A stretch of 64,000 nt of DNA from contig CAWELN010000006.1 in NCBI GenBank assembly GCA_963809795.1, positions 186,001 to 250,000 of the forward strand, written 5' to 3'. Both the position numbers and the translations under genes were made by a program. The DNA comes from DASUAS01 sp963809795 (lineage in GTDB: Bacteria; Actinomycetota; Acidimicrobiia; IMCC26256; DASPTH01). Under the pieces are notes generated by a model, which was not told where the DNA came from, did no database searches, and saw only the letters and a list, made by a program, of their open reading frames with translations. This document shows, piece after piece, positions 8,314 to 16,314 of this stretch. Each line of letters starts with the position of its first letter. Within the stretch, counting starts at the first letter, position 1.

Positions 8314-10515
8314 GTGAGCATGGTCCGGGCGGGCGCCGACGTCACCGAGCCGGCGTCGCCGGCGCCGGGTGGATCCCGCGCCCGCGCGCTGGCGGGCGGG
8401 GCGCACGCGCCGCGGCGGGTGCACGCGTTCACGGTGTGGGTCGTCCTCGGGGTCCTGGTCGGCACCGCGGTGCTCGTGGCCGTCACCTTCGTCGTGCACG
8501 ACAAGAACGAGGACCGCCTCCTCCGGCAGCGCGCCCACGAGGTGGCGGCGGTCGCCGAGGGCGGCGCGGCCAACCTCCAGTCGCCGCTCGCGTCGGGCGC
8601 GGTCCTGGCCGAGACCACCAACGGGTCACCCACGCCCTTCATGACCCTCATGACCCCGATCGTGAAGACGGGCCAGCCGTTCGTCTCCGCCTCCTTGTGG
8701 CCCAAGGGCACCACCACGTCGACGCCGCTCGTCGTCGCCGGCAAGGCGCCCCTGCTCGCGGACGAAGCGCCGGGGACCGTGCGAGCGTTCCTCGACGGCG
8801 CGACGCAGCGGTCGACGTTCTCGGTCCGGTCGTTGCTCGACCAGCGTCAGCGACGCTTGGGTTACGCGCTCGCGGCCGGGCCCGGCGCGCGCTACGTCGT
8901 CTACGCCGAGGCGAGCCTGCCCGCGCACCGCCGGGCCCGGATCGCGTCGGATTCTGCGTTCTCCGACCTCGACTACGCGATCTACCTCGGTCGCGACCAG
9001 CGCCCGAGCGCGCTGCTGGCGTCGAACTCGGGGCACGGTGTGCCGGCCGCCGCGCGACAAGCGTCCTCGGTGGTGCCGTTCGGCGACAACCACCTGTTGT
9101 TGGTGGTGTCACCCCGCTCCGAGCTCGGAGGGGGCCTGTTGGCCGCATTGCCCTGGATCCTCCTCGGGCTGGGCCTCGTCGTCGCCGCGGTCGCCGGGGT
9201 GCTGACCGAGTACCTGATCCGACGGCGCGAGCACGCTGAGGTCCTCGCGGCGCGGCTCGAGACCGTCGCCGACGAGAACCGCCGCCTCTACACCGAACAA
9301 CGCGAGGTCGCGGAGACGCTGCAACGCAGCCTCCTGCCGCAGGAGCTCCCGACCGTCGCCGGCCTGGAGGTCGCGGCACGTTACGAAGCGGGCGTGGCCG
9401 GCACCGAGGTCGGCGGCGACTGGTACGACCTCGTGCCGCTCTCGTCGCGGCGGCTGCTGTTCTCCGTCGGCGACGTGTCCGGGCGCGGGATCGAGGCCGC
9501 GGCCACCATGGCCTCGCTGCGCTACTCGATGCGCGCCTACGCGCTCGAGGGCACGGCGCCGGCCGACATCCTCTACAAGCTGAGCCTCTTGATGAACGTC
9601 GCCCGCAACGAGCTGTTCGCCACGGTCGTCTGCGGTCTGATCGACGTCGACGACGCGACGATGGTGGTGGCGCGAGCTGGACACCCGGACCTGTTGGTCG
9701 TCGAGCCGTCGGGGAGCCGCTTCCTCGATGCCCCGCTGGGACCAGCGATCGGCCTCTTCCGCGGGCGTCAGTACGAGTCGATGACCGTGGCCCTGACCGA
9801 AGGCACCACGTTCGTGGCGTTCACCGACGGGCTCGTCGAACGCCGCAACGAGCACCTCGACGTCGGGCTCGAACGCCTCCGCGTCGCGAGCCGCGCCGGC
9901 GCCGACCTCGGTGAGCTGGTCGACGAGCTGGTCGAGCGGGTCGCGCCCGACAGCACCGACGACCTCGCGGTGCTCGCACTGCACTGGAGCGGCCGGAGGG
10001 CGAGCTCGGCGACCGACGTCAGCGGCGCGGGCACCGGCGGTTTCCGAGGTGCCGGGAGTGGGCAGCTACGGGAGGGTCCGCGAGCTGGGAAGGACGCGCG
10101 AACGGAACCGAGACCAATGGAAATCATCGAGACCCACCTCCCCAGCTCGACCGAGTCCCCGCTGCTGGCGCGCGCCTTCCTGCGGGCGACGCTGGAGACC
10201 TGGAAGCTCGACGGCTTCGGGGAGATCACCGAGCTGCTCGCCAGCGAGCTGGTCTCCAACGTCGTCGTGCACGTAGGAACGCCGATGACCGTGCGCATCA
10301 CCCGGCATCCCTCCGCCATCCGGGTCGACGTCGAGGATCCGAGCAGTGTCCTCCCGGAGCTGCGCCACCCGGGCATCGACGAGGAGCACGGTCGCGGCGT
10401 GCTGTTCGTGAGCGAGCTCGCCGCCGACTGGGGCGCCGAACGTACCGACGGCGGCAAGACCGTCTGGTTCGAGATCGACACTTCGACCGCCACTGCCGAG
10501 GCGCACGACAGCTGA
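8314..10515 (+). CDS. Membrane SpoIIE-type serine phosphatase fused to an anti-sigma-factor HATPase domain
   Basis: 733 residues. A membrane helix at about 39-61 and another at about 272-296 flank an extracytoplasmic sensor region. After a short linker comes the SpoIIE/PP2C phosphatase domain (about 338-557) with its metal-binding motifs EVGGDWYD, VGDVSGRG and STDDLAVLAL. A Gly/Arg-rich linker then leads to a RsbW-like GHKL ATPase domain (about 605-733) with the N-box ELLASELVSNVVVH and G-box EEHGRGVLFV. Such proteins control STAS anti-anti-sigma factors by dephosphorylation and kinase activity. A STAS gene lies directly opposite. GTG 8314 is preferred; ATG 8320 is an alternative start. Confidence 0.9.
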   Translation: MSMVRAGADVTEPASPAPGGSRARALAGGAHAPRRVHAFTVWVVLGVLVGTAVLVAVTFVVHDKNEDRLLRQRAHEVAAVAEGGAANLQSPLASGAVLAETTNGSPTPFMTLMTPIVKTGQPFVSASLWPKGTTTSTPLVVAGKAPLLADEAPGTVRAFLDGATQRSTFSVRSLLDQRQRRLGYALAAGPGARYVVYAEASLPAHRRARIASDSAFSDLDYAIYLGRDQRPSALLASNSGHGVPAAARQASSVVPFGDNHLLLVVSPRSELGGGLLAALPWILLGLGLVVAAVAGVLTEYLIRRREHAEVLAARLETVADENRRLYTEQREVAETLQRSLLPQELPTVAGLEVAARYEAGVAGTEVGGDWYDLVPLSSRRLLFSVGDVSGRGIEAAATMASLRYSMRAYALEGTAPADILYKLSLLMNVARNELFATVVCGLIDVDDATMVVARAGHPDLLVVEPSGSRFLDAPLGPAIGLFRGRQYESMTVALTEGTTFVAFTDGLVERRNEHLDVGLERLRVASRAGADLGELVDELVERVAPDSTDDLAVLALHWSGRRASSATDVSGAGTGGFRGAGSGQLREGPRAGKDARTEPRPMEIIETHLPSSTESPLLARAFLRATLETWKLDGFGEITELLASELVSNVVVHVGTPMTVRITRHPSAIRVDVEDPSSVLPELRHPGIDEEHGRGVLFVSELAADWGAERTDGGKTVWFEIDTSTATAEAHDS

Positions 10516-10523
10516 CCCGGCGG

Positions 10524-10537
10524 CCGGTTCGGACCGG
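10524..10537. terminator. Short hairpin between convergent phosphatase and STAS genes
   Basis: CCGGT-TCGG-ACCGG occupies the 22-bp gap between the two convergent stops. The stem is only 5 bp, so activity is uncertain. Confidence 0.35.
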
Positions 10538-10837
10538 TCAGTCGTCGATCCAGCCCTCGAGGCCGGTGATCTCGAGCGCTCGCCGGGGGACGTCGGCCGG
10601 ACGCCGGATGCGGAGGTCGCCGTGGTCGTCGCGCAGCCGTTGGGCAGCGCCGGCGAGCACGCCGATGCAACTCGAGTCGAGGAACGTCACGTCCTCGAGA
10701 TCGACGACGACGGCACCGGACAGGTCGGAGAGCGCGTCACGCAACGAATCGCGGCACGCGAGGTCGAGCTCGCCGCGCGCGACCACGACGGTCGTCGCGC
10801 CGTCGACCGATATGGAGAATTGCGGCACCGTGGACAT
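10538..10837 (-). CDS. STAS domain anti-sigma factor antagonist (RsbV/SpoIIAA-like)
   Basis: 99 residues, a single STAS domain. The strand-helix core VVVDLEDVTFLDSSCIGVLAGA carries the DSS segment whose serine is the usual phosphorylation site. The N-terminal strand pair ISVDGATTVVVARGELDLA also fits. Unphosphorylated antagonists bind the HATPase anti-sigma factor and free the sigma factor. The convergent SpoIIE-HATPase protein is the obvious candidate partner, but no sigma-B/F gene is visible in the window. The gene appears to have its own promoter upstream on the minus strand. Confidence 0.88.
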   Translation of the reverse strand: MSTVPQFSISVDGATTVVVARGELDLACRDSLRDALSDLSGAVVVDLEDVTFLDSSCIGVLAGAAQRLRDDHGDLRIRRPADVPRRALEITGLEGWIDD

Positions 10838-10876
10838 GAGCTCGATCTTCCGAGGTTCGACCCGGATTCGGACGTG

Positions 10877-10908
10877 CTCCGGCCGAGCCGGAGAGCGCCG
10901 AGAATCTA
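10877..10908 (-). promoter_or_regulatory. Possible promoter and inverted repeat upstream of the STAS gene
   Basis: Reading on the minus strand, TAGATT (10908-10903) is a fair -10 box, followed within 10 nt by a perfect inverted repeat CTCCGGC-CGA-GCCGGAG (10877-10893), which would sit at the beginning of a leader of about 58 nt. No convincing -35 is seen. Confidence 0.3.
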
Positions 10909-10996
10909 TCGCACTGCGCGGCGCTCAGGAGTGGAAGCAGTACACCGCGTAGGGTGTTGATGACCGGGATCGCCACGTTGCACGCGTGGTGCCGGA

Positions 10997-12319
10997 TCAA
11001 GGCATGGGGAGCGACACCTCGTTGCCCCGGGCCTTCATCGCCGGCGCGTCCTCCGGGCGCAGCGCACCCGTGGTGACGAGCGCGTCGACTGCGTCGTGCC
11101 ATCGCGCCACGTAGGCGGCGCGGGTCGGGAACCGCGCGCGCACGACGTCGTCGTCGAGTGGACGGGCCGAGCCGAACAGCGGTGCGCGGCCGGTGCCGAA
11201 CGCGACGCCGTGATACTCGTGGGTCGGGGCCTCGAGCTCGGGAAGGCGGATACCGCCGACCACGTTGCCGAGGTCGTCGCGGCGGAGCGTCGGGCGTCGC
11301 CCCACGTCGACCGCGATGCGCGGCTGCGACGGCGCGGGCGTGCCGTCAGCGAGCCAGCCGTGCAGCGCGCGCAGCGCGGCCTCGTGGACCGGGCCGATGC
11401 TCAGGCGATTGACGATCCGTCCCCGGGCGTCGGGCGGTTCGGTGCGGCTGCGCGCCACGCCGTGCGGCGTCCCCGCCACCTCCCAGATCCGGAGGTGCTC
11501 GGTGTCGGTGACGGGCAGCCCGGCGAGGTGGTGCGCCTCGAACTCGCTGTTGACCACCACCACCGGCGTGCTGAGGTCGGTGCGGATGGTGGTGCGCACG
11601 CCGGTCGCGATCGCGCCCTCCTCGGGTCGGGGCGCGCGGCCCTCCCACACCGAGAGCAGGAACCCGTCGAACACGGCCGCGTCGCGGTGGAGGGCATTGA
11701 GGTACGCGACCAGACGCATGGCGGACTGCGAACCACCGGTGGCGATCAGCCGGTGCACCTCCAGCCCGGCCAGCGGATCGACGATGGTCGGTCGCCGTGG
11801 ACCGAGCGCCCGGCCGGCCTGGCGGAAGATGTCGAACGACGCCTGGTCGCCCGGGTGGTGCAGGTCGCAGTAGCGCTCGGGGTCGTGGGCGACGAGGGCA
11901 TGCCCGCGCCCGCCGTAGCGTTCCATCCCCGCGGGGAAGCCGTGGATCCCGACCTCCTGCGCGCTCACCCCGACCCACGCGTAGCCGCAGTACAGCTCGT
12001 CACCGGCGGGGGTCCGGGGTTCGGCGCCGGCCGACACGTTCTGCCAATTGACCACGACGGTGCCGTTGAAGTGGCTCGCGCGCTCCGGGCGCACGACGAG
12101 GAGGCGGGTGCGGTACGGCGCCGCGGCGTACGGCGCGACCTCCCAGCGACCGTCGGCCGGTGCGCCGTCCGGCGCGGTGAGCTCGTAGCCGTGGGCGATG
12201 CCCTCGAGCACGTACTCCTCGACGACGTACCCGCGCGCCGCGAGCTCGTCGGCGTCGGGCGCACCCCACGGCGGGCGTGGTCCGGTCAGCGGCGCGACGA
12301 CGGTCGGCGCCTCGGTCAC
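10997..12319 (-). CDS. Alpha/beta hydrolase domain-containing protein (Abhydrolase_10 type)
   Basis: 440 residues. The sequence matches the large alpha/beta-hydrolase-like group recognised by a beta-strand-rich N-terminal half (YELTAPDG... TRLLVVRPERASHFNGTVVVNWQNVSAG) and a nucleophile elbow read as ATGGSQSAMRLVAY. The catalytic acid/histidine region is likely around TPHGVARS. No signal peptide is visible. The GTG at 12319 overlaps the stop of the upstream SDR gene (GTGA), so the two are translationally coupled. Esterase activity on a hydrophobic substrate is inferred from fold and context only. Confidence 0.75.
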   Translation of the reverse strand: MTEAPTVVAPLTGPRPPWGAPDADELAARGYVVEEYVLEGIAHGYELTAPDGAPADGRWEVAPYAAAPYRTRLLVVRPERASHFNGTVVVNWQNVSAGAEPRTPAGDELYCGYAWVGVSAQEVGIHGFPAGMERYGGRGHALVAHDPERYCDLHHPGDQASFDIFRQAGRALGPRRPTIVDPLAGLEVHRLIATGGSQSAMRLVAYLNALHRDAAVFDGFLLSVWEGRAPRPEEGAIATGVRTTIRTDLSTPVVVVNSEFEAHHLAGLPVTDTEHLRIWEVAGTPHGVARSRTEPPDARGRIVNRLSIGPVHEAALRALHGWLADGTPAPSQPRIAVDVGRRPTLRRDDLGNVVGGIRLPELEAPTHEYHGVAFGTGRAPLFGSARPLDDDVVRARFPTRAAYVARWHDAVDALVTTGALRPEDAPAMKARGNEVSLPMP

Positions 12320-13119
12320 CAGGGCATGGTGGCGCCGCCGTTGGGCCGCATCACGATGCCGGTGACGAACCGGGCCGCCGGCGCCGCGAGGTAGAGCGCG
12401 GCGAACGCGATGTCGTCGGGTTCGCCGGGAATGCCCATCGGCGACAGCTTGGCGCGCATGGCGATGTACTCCCGCTGCTTCTCCTCGTCGAGGGTGCCGT
12501 CGGGACGTCGTGCGTGCCGTTCGTTCATGGGCGTGTCGATCCACCCCGGCGCAATGGCGTTGACCCGCACCTGGTGCGGGGCCAGCTCCATGGCGAGTGT
12601 GCGCGACAGCTGCGCCACCGCCGCCTTGGCGGTCGCGTAACAGACCAGTGCGGGTGTGGGGATGTCGATGGCACCCGAAGCCATGTTGATGATCGAGCCC
12701 GACCGCTGGTCGACCATGACCCGACCGGCGGCCTGGCAACCGAAGAACACGCCCTTGAAGTTCACCGCGAGCACGCGGTCGAGATCGTCTTCCGAGGTGT
12801 CGAGCACCAGGCCGTCGACGATGATCGCCGCGTTGTTCACCATCACATCGAGGTGGCCGTGCTCGTCGACGACGCCGGCGACCAGGTCGTCGACGTCGGT
12901 CCGGCGGGTGACGTCGACGGTGCGAGCCGACGCGGTGCCGCCGGCGCTGCCGATCAGCGACGCGGTCTCGGCCGCGCTGTCGCCGTCGATGTCGGCGCAC
13001 ACCGCGGTGGCGCCGGCCTCCGCGAACCGGCTGGCCATGGCCCTCCCCAGGCCCCGTCCCGCGCCGGTGACGATGGCGACGCGGCCCGACAGGTCGAACG
13101 CTTCGGAGATCGTGCTCAT
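12316..13119 (-). CDS. SDR family NAD(P)-dependent oxidoreductase
   Basis: 267 residues, a classical short-chain dehydrogenase. The cofactor motif TGAGRGLG is near residues 17-24, the NNAA motif in VMVNNAAIIVDG is intact, and the catalytic triad reads Ser in INMASGAIDI, then YATAK. The Asp after the second strand (VCADIDGD) suggests NAD rather than NADP. ATG 13119 was chosen because a TACGCT -10 box lies 8 nt upstream. The stop overlaps the downstream hydrolase start. The substrate is not evident; the C-terminal GATMPW tail is common in SDRs of sterol and xenobiotic catabolism. Confidence 0.88.
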   Translation of the reverse strand: MSTISEAFDLSGRVAIVTGAGRGLGRAMASRFAEAGATAVCADIDGDSAAETASLIGSAGGTASARTVDVTRRTDVDDLVAGVVDEHGHLDVMVNNAAIIVDGLVLDTSEDDLDRVLAVNFKGVFFGCQAAGRVMVDQRSGSIINMASGAIDIPTPALVCYATAKAAVAQLSRTLAMELAPHQVRVNAIAPGWIDTPMNERHARRPDGTLDEEKQREYIAMRAKLSPMGIPGEPDDIAFAALYLAAPAARFVTGIVMRPNGGATMPW

Positions 13120-13127
13120 GGCGGCCG

Positions 13128-13133
13128 AGCGTA
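13128..13133 (-). promoter_or_regulatory. Leaderless -10 box (TACGCT) for the SDR-hydrolase operon
   Basis: Minus-strand TACGCT is 8 nt before the ATG at 13119; there is no Shine-Dalgarno and no clear -35. It would drive the SDR and the coupled hydrolase. Confidence 0.45.
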
Positions 13134-13180
13134 CGCCCCCGCCGCCGAGCATCCGTCAGTTCGACGTCGTATGCGACCTG

Positions 13181-14191
13181 CTACTGCCGGGTGTTCGCCA
13201 GTGCGGCGGCGATCGCGTCCCCGAACGCCGCCGCCAGCACCGCGTGCCCGTGGTCGCCGGGATGGACGCCGTCGGGCAGGTCGTCGGCGCCGAGCAGGTC
13301 GCGGCCCTCGACCAGCGCGATCCGCTCGTCGCCTCCGGCGATGCGCTCGCGTACGACGTCCTCCATGGCGACGCGCAGGTCGTCGAGCGTGGCCCCGAGG
13401 TCGTTCGGTGTGGTCTCGGCGTCGGGGCGGACGATCGGGCTGGTGACGACGATCGGCGTGTCCGGGTGGCCGGCGCGGACGAGGGTGAGGAAGGCGCGCG
13501 TCTGCTCGCGGAACATCGCGGTCGAGAACGGGATGCGGCTCCAGCAGTTCGTGCCGTGCGAGATCGAGACGACCGCCGCGTCGAGCGCGGCCAGCTGCTG
13601 GGCGGACACGATCTCGCCGCGCGCCGACCCGGCGTAGCCCAGGTTCACCACGTCGAGGCCGAGCTGCCGACCGGCGCGCGCGGGCCACGCACCCACCGGC
13701 CCGCTCGCGATCCAGCCCTCGGCGATGGAATCGCCGTACGCCAGCCACCGGGGACGGACGGGCGCGGGCTCGAGCGTGCCGCCGAAGGCGCGGACCGCGA
13801 GCACCACCGGCCGCATGCCCTCGGGCAGATACACCACCACGGGGTCATCCGGCGCGCGATCACCGAGCTCACCGAGGGTGAAGCGCGCGGTGCCCGGTCC
13901 CAGCCGGGCGGGCACGTCCAGGGTCCGGTCGCCGGCCACGGCCGTGAACGCGGTACCCGCGCCGTCGCCGCGGTACCCGAGGTCGTCGGTCACCGTCTCG
14001 TAGTCGAGCTCCAGGACGTCGGCGTCGCCGACCAGCTCGAGCCGGACGCCGACCGGCAGCCGCGCCGTCGCCACCGTGTCACCGGGGAGGCGGTCGAGGT
14101 CGGTGGGATCGGCCCGCGGGTAGGGGATGGCGTCGGTGCCCGGCCACGCGCAGCCGCGCACGAACGGGTCGGCGGGCGACCCCGCGGTCAC
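13181..14191 (-). CDS. SGNH/GDSL-type hydrolase
   Basis: 336 residues. The N-terminal 150 residues form a beta-rich, carbohydrate-esterase-like domain (LELDYETVTDDLGY and similar strands). The SGNH domain follows with block I YGDSIAEGW (nucleophile serine), a block III-like region SHGTNCW and block V DGVHPGDHGH with the catalytic Asp/His pair. No signal peptide is visible. Members hydrolyse acyl or acetyl esters of sugars or lipids. GTG 14191 overlaps the upstream SDR stop in a GTGA arrangement, giving a three-gene unit with the SDR and the 30-residue ORF. Confidence 0.82.
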   Translation of the reverse strand: MTAGSPADPFVRGCAWPGTDAIPYPRADPTDLDRLPGDTVATARLPVGVRLELVGDADVLELDYETVTDDLGYRGDGAGTAFTAVAGDRTLDVPARLGPGTARFTLGELGDRAPDDPVVVYLPEGMRPVVLAVRAFGGTLEPAPVRPRWLAYGDSIAEGWIASGPVGAWPARAGRQLGLDVVNLGYAGSARGEIVSAQQLAALDAAVVSISHGTNCWSRIPFSTAMFREQTRAFLTLVRAGHPDTPIVVTSPIVRPDAETTPNDLGATLDDLRVAMEDVVRERIAGGDERIALVEGRDLLGADDLPDGVHPGDHGHAVLAAAFGDAIAAALANTRQ

Positions 14192-14985
14192 AGGTCGGCC
14201 ATGGGGTAGGGGAACTTCGCCCCGACGCCGCCGTCGACGGTCAACGTCTGGCCGGTGACGTAGGCGGCGAGGTCCGACGCGAGGAAGAGGAGCGCGGCGG
14301 CGATGTCGGCCGGCTGGGCGACCCGCCGCAGCGGGGTGTTGGCGATGTTGCGCTCGCGGCCCTCCTCGCCGAGGAAGGCGGACACGCGGGGCGTCCAGAC
14401 CACGCCGGGCGCGACCGCGTTGACCCGGATGCCCGCGGGCCCGAGCTCGACGGCACCGGTGCGCACCAGCGACATCAGGCCGGCCTTGGCGGCGCCGTAC
14501 GCCGAGTGGCGGGGCGCCGACGTGATGCCCGACACCGAAGCCACGAACACCATCGCGCCACCGTTCGCCTGCATGGCGCGCCCGCCGTACTGCATGGCCA
14601 GGAACGCATGCCGGAGCACGATGTCGAAGTGCCAGTTCCAGTCCTCGTCCGACATCTCGGTGAGGTCGGCGTACCGCGCCATGCCGATGATGTCGACGAC
14701 GCCGTCGATCCCGCCGAGGGCTTGTCCCGCGTCGTCGAACAGGCGAGCCATGTCGTCGCGGTCGTACGCGTTGCCGGAGAGCGGCGTCGCGTCCACCTCG
14801 GTGGCGATGTCGGCGGCGAGGTCGGGGTCCTGGTCGACGCAGGCGAGGCGGGCCCCGACCGAGGCGAGCGCGTGCGACGCCTGCCGGCCGATGCCCTGGC
14901 CCGCCCCGAGCACGACGAAGCGACGACCGTCGAGGCGCAGCAGACCGGGGTAGTCGGGGACGGGGGAGTCGTCGGTGCGGGTCAT
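14188..14985 (-). CDS. SDR family oxidoreductase
   Basis: 265 residues. The Rossmann motif appears as LGAGQGIGRQA, the catalytic region as VFVASVSG followed by YGAAKAG, and the C-terminal VTGQTLTVDGGVGAKFPYPM is typical of SDRs acting on CoA-linked or steroid substrates. The usual NNAG motif is replaced by the atypical DIIGMARYADL, which is also seen in some divergent SDRs. ATG 14985 is overlapped by the stop of a 30-residue upstream ORF (ATGA), and the stop overlaps the SGNH hydrolase start, giving tight coupling on both sides. Confidence 0.87.
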   Translation of the reverse strand: MTRTDDSPVPDYPGLLRLDGRRFVVLGAGQGIGRQASHALASVGARLACVDQDPDLAADIATEVDATPLSGNAYDRDDMARLFDDAGQALGGIDGVVDIIGMARYADLTEMSDEDWNWHFDIVLRHAFLAMQYGGRAMQANGGAMVFVASVSGITSAPRHSAYGAAKAGLMSLVRTGAVELGPAGIRVNAVAPGVVWTPRVSAFLGEEGRERNIANTPLRRVAQPADIAAALLFLASDLAAYVTGQTLTVDGGVGAKFPYPMADL

Positions 14986-15074
14986 CGCGCGCCGACCCGG
15001 GCGTCGACGGTCGCCTTCTTCCCGGCGCGGCGCGGCTTCGGCACGGCGATCTCGTACACGACGTCGAGGTTCAC
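14982..15074 (-). CDS. Small ORF of 30 residues, coupled to the SDR gene
   Basis: It encodes a basic peptide beginning VNLDVVYEIAVPKPR and ending DARVGAR. Evidence that it is translated: AGGAG sits 7 nt before the GTG at 15074, and the TGA overlaps the SDR ATG in the same ATGA geometry used by real gene pairs here. I recognise no domain. It may be a true small protein, a leader peptide for coupling, or the remnant of a longer gene. Comparison with related genomes would show whether the reading frame is kept. Confidence 0.45.
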   Translation of the reverse strand: MNLDVVYEIAVPKPRRAGKKATVDARVGAR

Positions 15075-15217
15075 GACTGCGCTCCTCACGGTTCCGGGGA
15101 CGGCCGCCGACGCTATCTCGCGTCGCCATCGCGCTCCGGCGAGCGCTCGACCACGGGCATCGACCCGGTGTCGTACGGTCTCGGGCGACGACGGAGCGGG
15201 CGCTCGCGGCACGCCGC

Positions 15218-15246
15218 TTGACATAAGCCAGGGTGATTAATACGCT
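15218..15246 (+). promoter_or_regulatory. Strong sigma-70-type promoter for the MDR-sulfotransferase operon
   Basis: TTGACA (15218-15223), a 17-bp spacer, then TACGCT (15241-15246). It is the best housekeeping promoter in the window. Transcription would start near 15253, giving a leader of about 30 nt with a GGAG Shine-Dalgarno before the ATG at 15283. Confidence 0.75.
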
Positions 15247-15282
15247 CCGCGGTCGCCGAGCGTCGAGGGGGACGGAGAGCAC

Positions 15283-16314
15283 ATGCGAGCAGTCCGGGTC
15301 GTGCAGCACGCCGCGCCGCTGGAGGCGCTGGAGCTCCAGGACATCCCGGTGCCCGAGCCGGGCCCGGGCGAGGTCCTGGTCGAGGTGGCGGCGGCATCGC
15401 TGAACTTCGGTGACATCGCCCGCTGCCGCGGCACGGTCGCCAGCGTGATGGGTCAGGTGCCGTTCACGATCGGCATGGACGTGTGCGGCACCGTGACCGC
15501 GGCGGGCGACGGCGCCGAGCAGTGGGTCGGCAAGCGGGTGGTCGCCAGCACGAACCAGTCCTTCGGCGGCGTCGCCGACTTCGCGCTCGCCGGGGTCAAC
15601 GGCGTGTTCGACGCGCCCCCGGAGCTCGACGACGTCGAGGCCGCCGCGTTCACGCTTCCGTTCCACACCGGGTACCTGGCGGTGCACAAGCGGGCGCAGC
15701 TGCAGGCGGGGGAGACGCTGCTCGTCGTCGGCGGGGCCACTGCCGTGGGGACGGCGATGATCCAGCTCGGGACCGCGGCGGGCGCGGACGTCATCGCCAT
15801 CGCCGGCGGCCCCGACAAGGGCAAGGTGTGCCGTGATCTCGGGGCCGAGCCGATCGACTACCAGACCGAGGACCTGTTCGACCGGGTGATGACGCTGACC
15901 GACGCGCGAGGCGCCGACGTGGCCGTCGACATGGTGGGTGGCGAAGGGACCGAGACCATCTGGACGTGCATGGCGCGTGAGGGCCGGTACGTGCCGGTCG
16001 GGTTCAACGACGACCCCGAGTCGGGGCTCACCGGCCGTCCGTTGCGCCGGGTGTCGATGGGCAACATCACCGTGATGGGCGTGATGATGGGTTACAACGA
16101 CATGCCGTTGGAGATGCGCCGTTTCGGCATCAACACGTTCCCGCCGTCGGTCGGGCGCGAGGTGCACGCCGCACTGCTGGAGCTCGTTGCGGCCGGCAAG
16201 ATCCGCCCGTACATCGGCCGCGTCATCGTGATGGAAGAGGTCGCGCAGGCGCTCGACGACCACGAGCAGCGGAAGACCAGCGGTCGCACGGTGGTGAGCG
16301 TGCAGGCGCGATGA
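15283..16314 (+). CDS. MDR family NADPH:quinone oxidoreductase-like zinc-free dehydrogenase
   Basis: 343 residues of the medium-chain dehydrogenase superfamily. The catalytic domain begins with a typical MRAVRVVQHAAPLEALEL and the GroES-like fold (NFGDIARCRG). The Rossmann domain carries VVGGATAVGTAMIQLG. The cysteine and histidine ligands of zinc-dependent ADHs are absent, which places it with quinone oxidoreductase/enoyl reductase-type members. A strong promoter precedes the gene, and the stop overlaps the sulfotransferase start (ATGA). A role in acyl-CoA or quinone reduction is inferred. Confidence 0.87.
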   Translation: MRAVRVVQHAAPLEALELQDIPVPEPGPGEVLVEVAAASLNFGDIARCRGTVASVMGQVPFTIGMDVCGTVTAAGDGAEQWVGKRVVASTNQSFGGVADFALAGVNGVFDAPPELDDVEAAAFTLPFHTGYLAVHKRAQLQAGETLLVVGGATAVGTAMIQLGTAAGADVIAIAGGPDKGKVCRDLGAEPIDYQTEDLFDRVMTLTDARGADVAVDMVGGEGTETIWTCMAREGRYVPVGFNDDPESGLTGRPLRRVSMGNITVMGVMMGYNDMPLEMRRFGINTFPPSVGREVHAALLELVAAGKIRPYIGRVIVMEEVAQALDDHEQRKTSGRTVVSVQAR

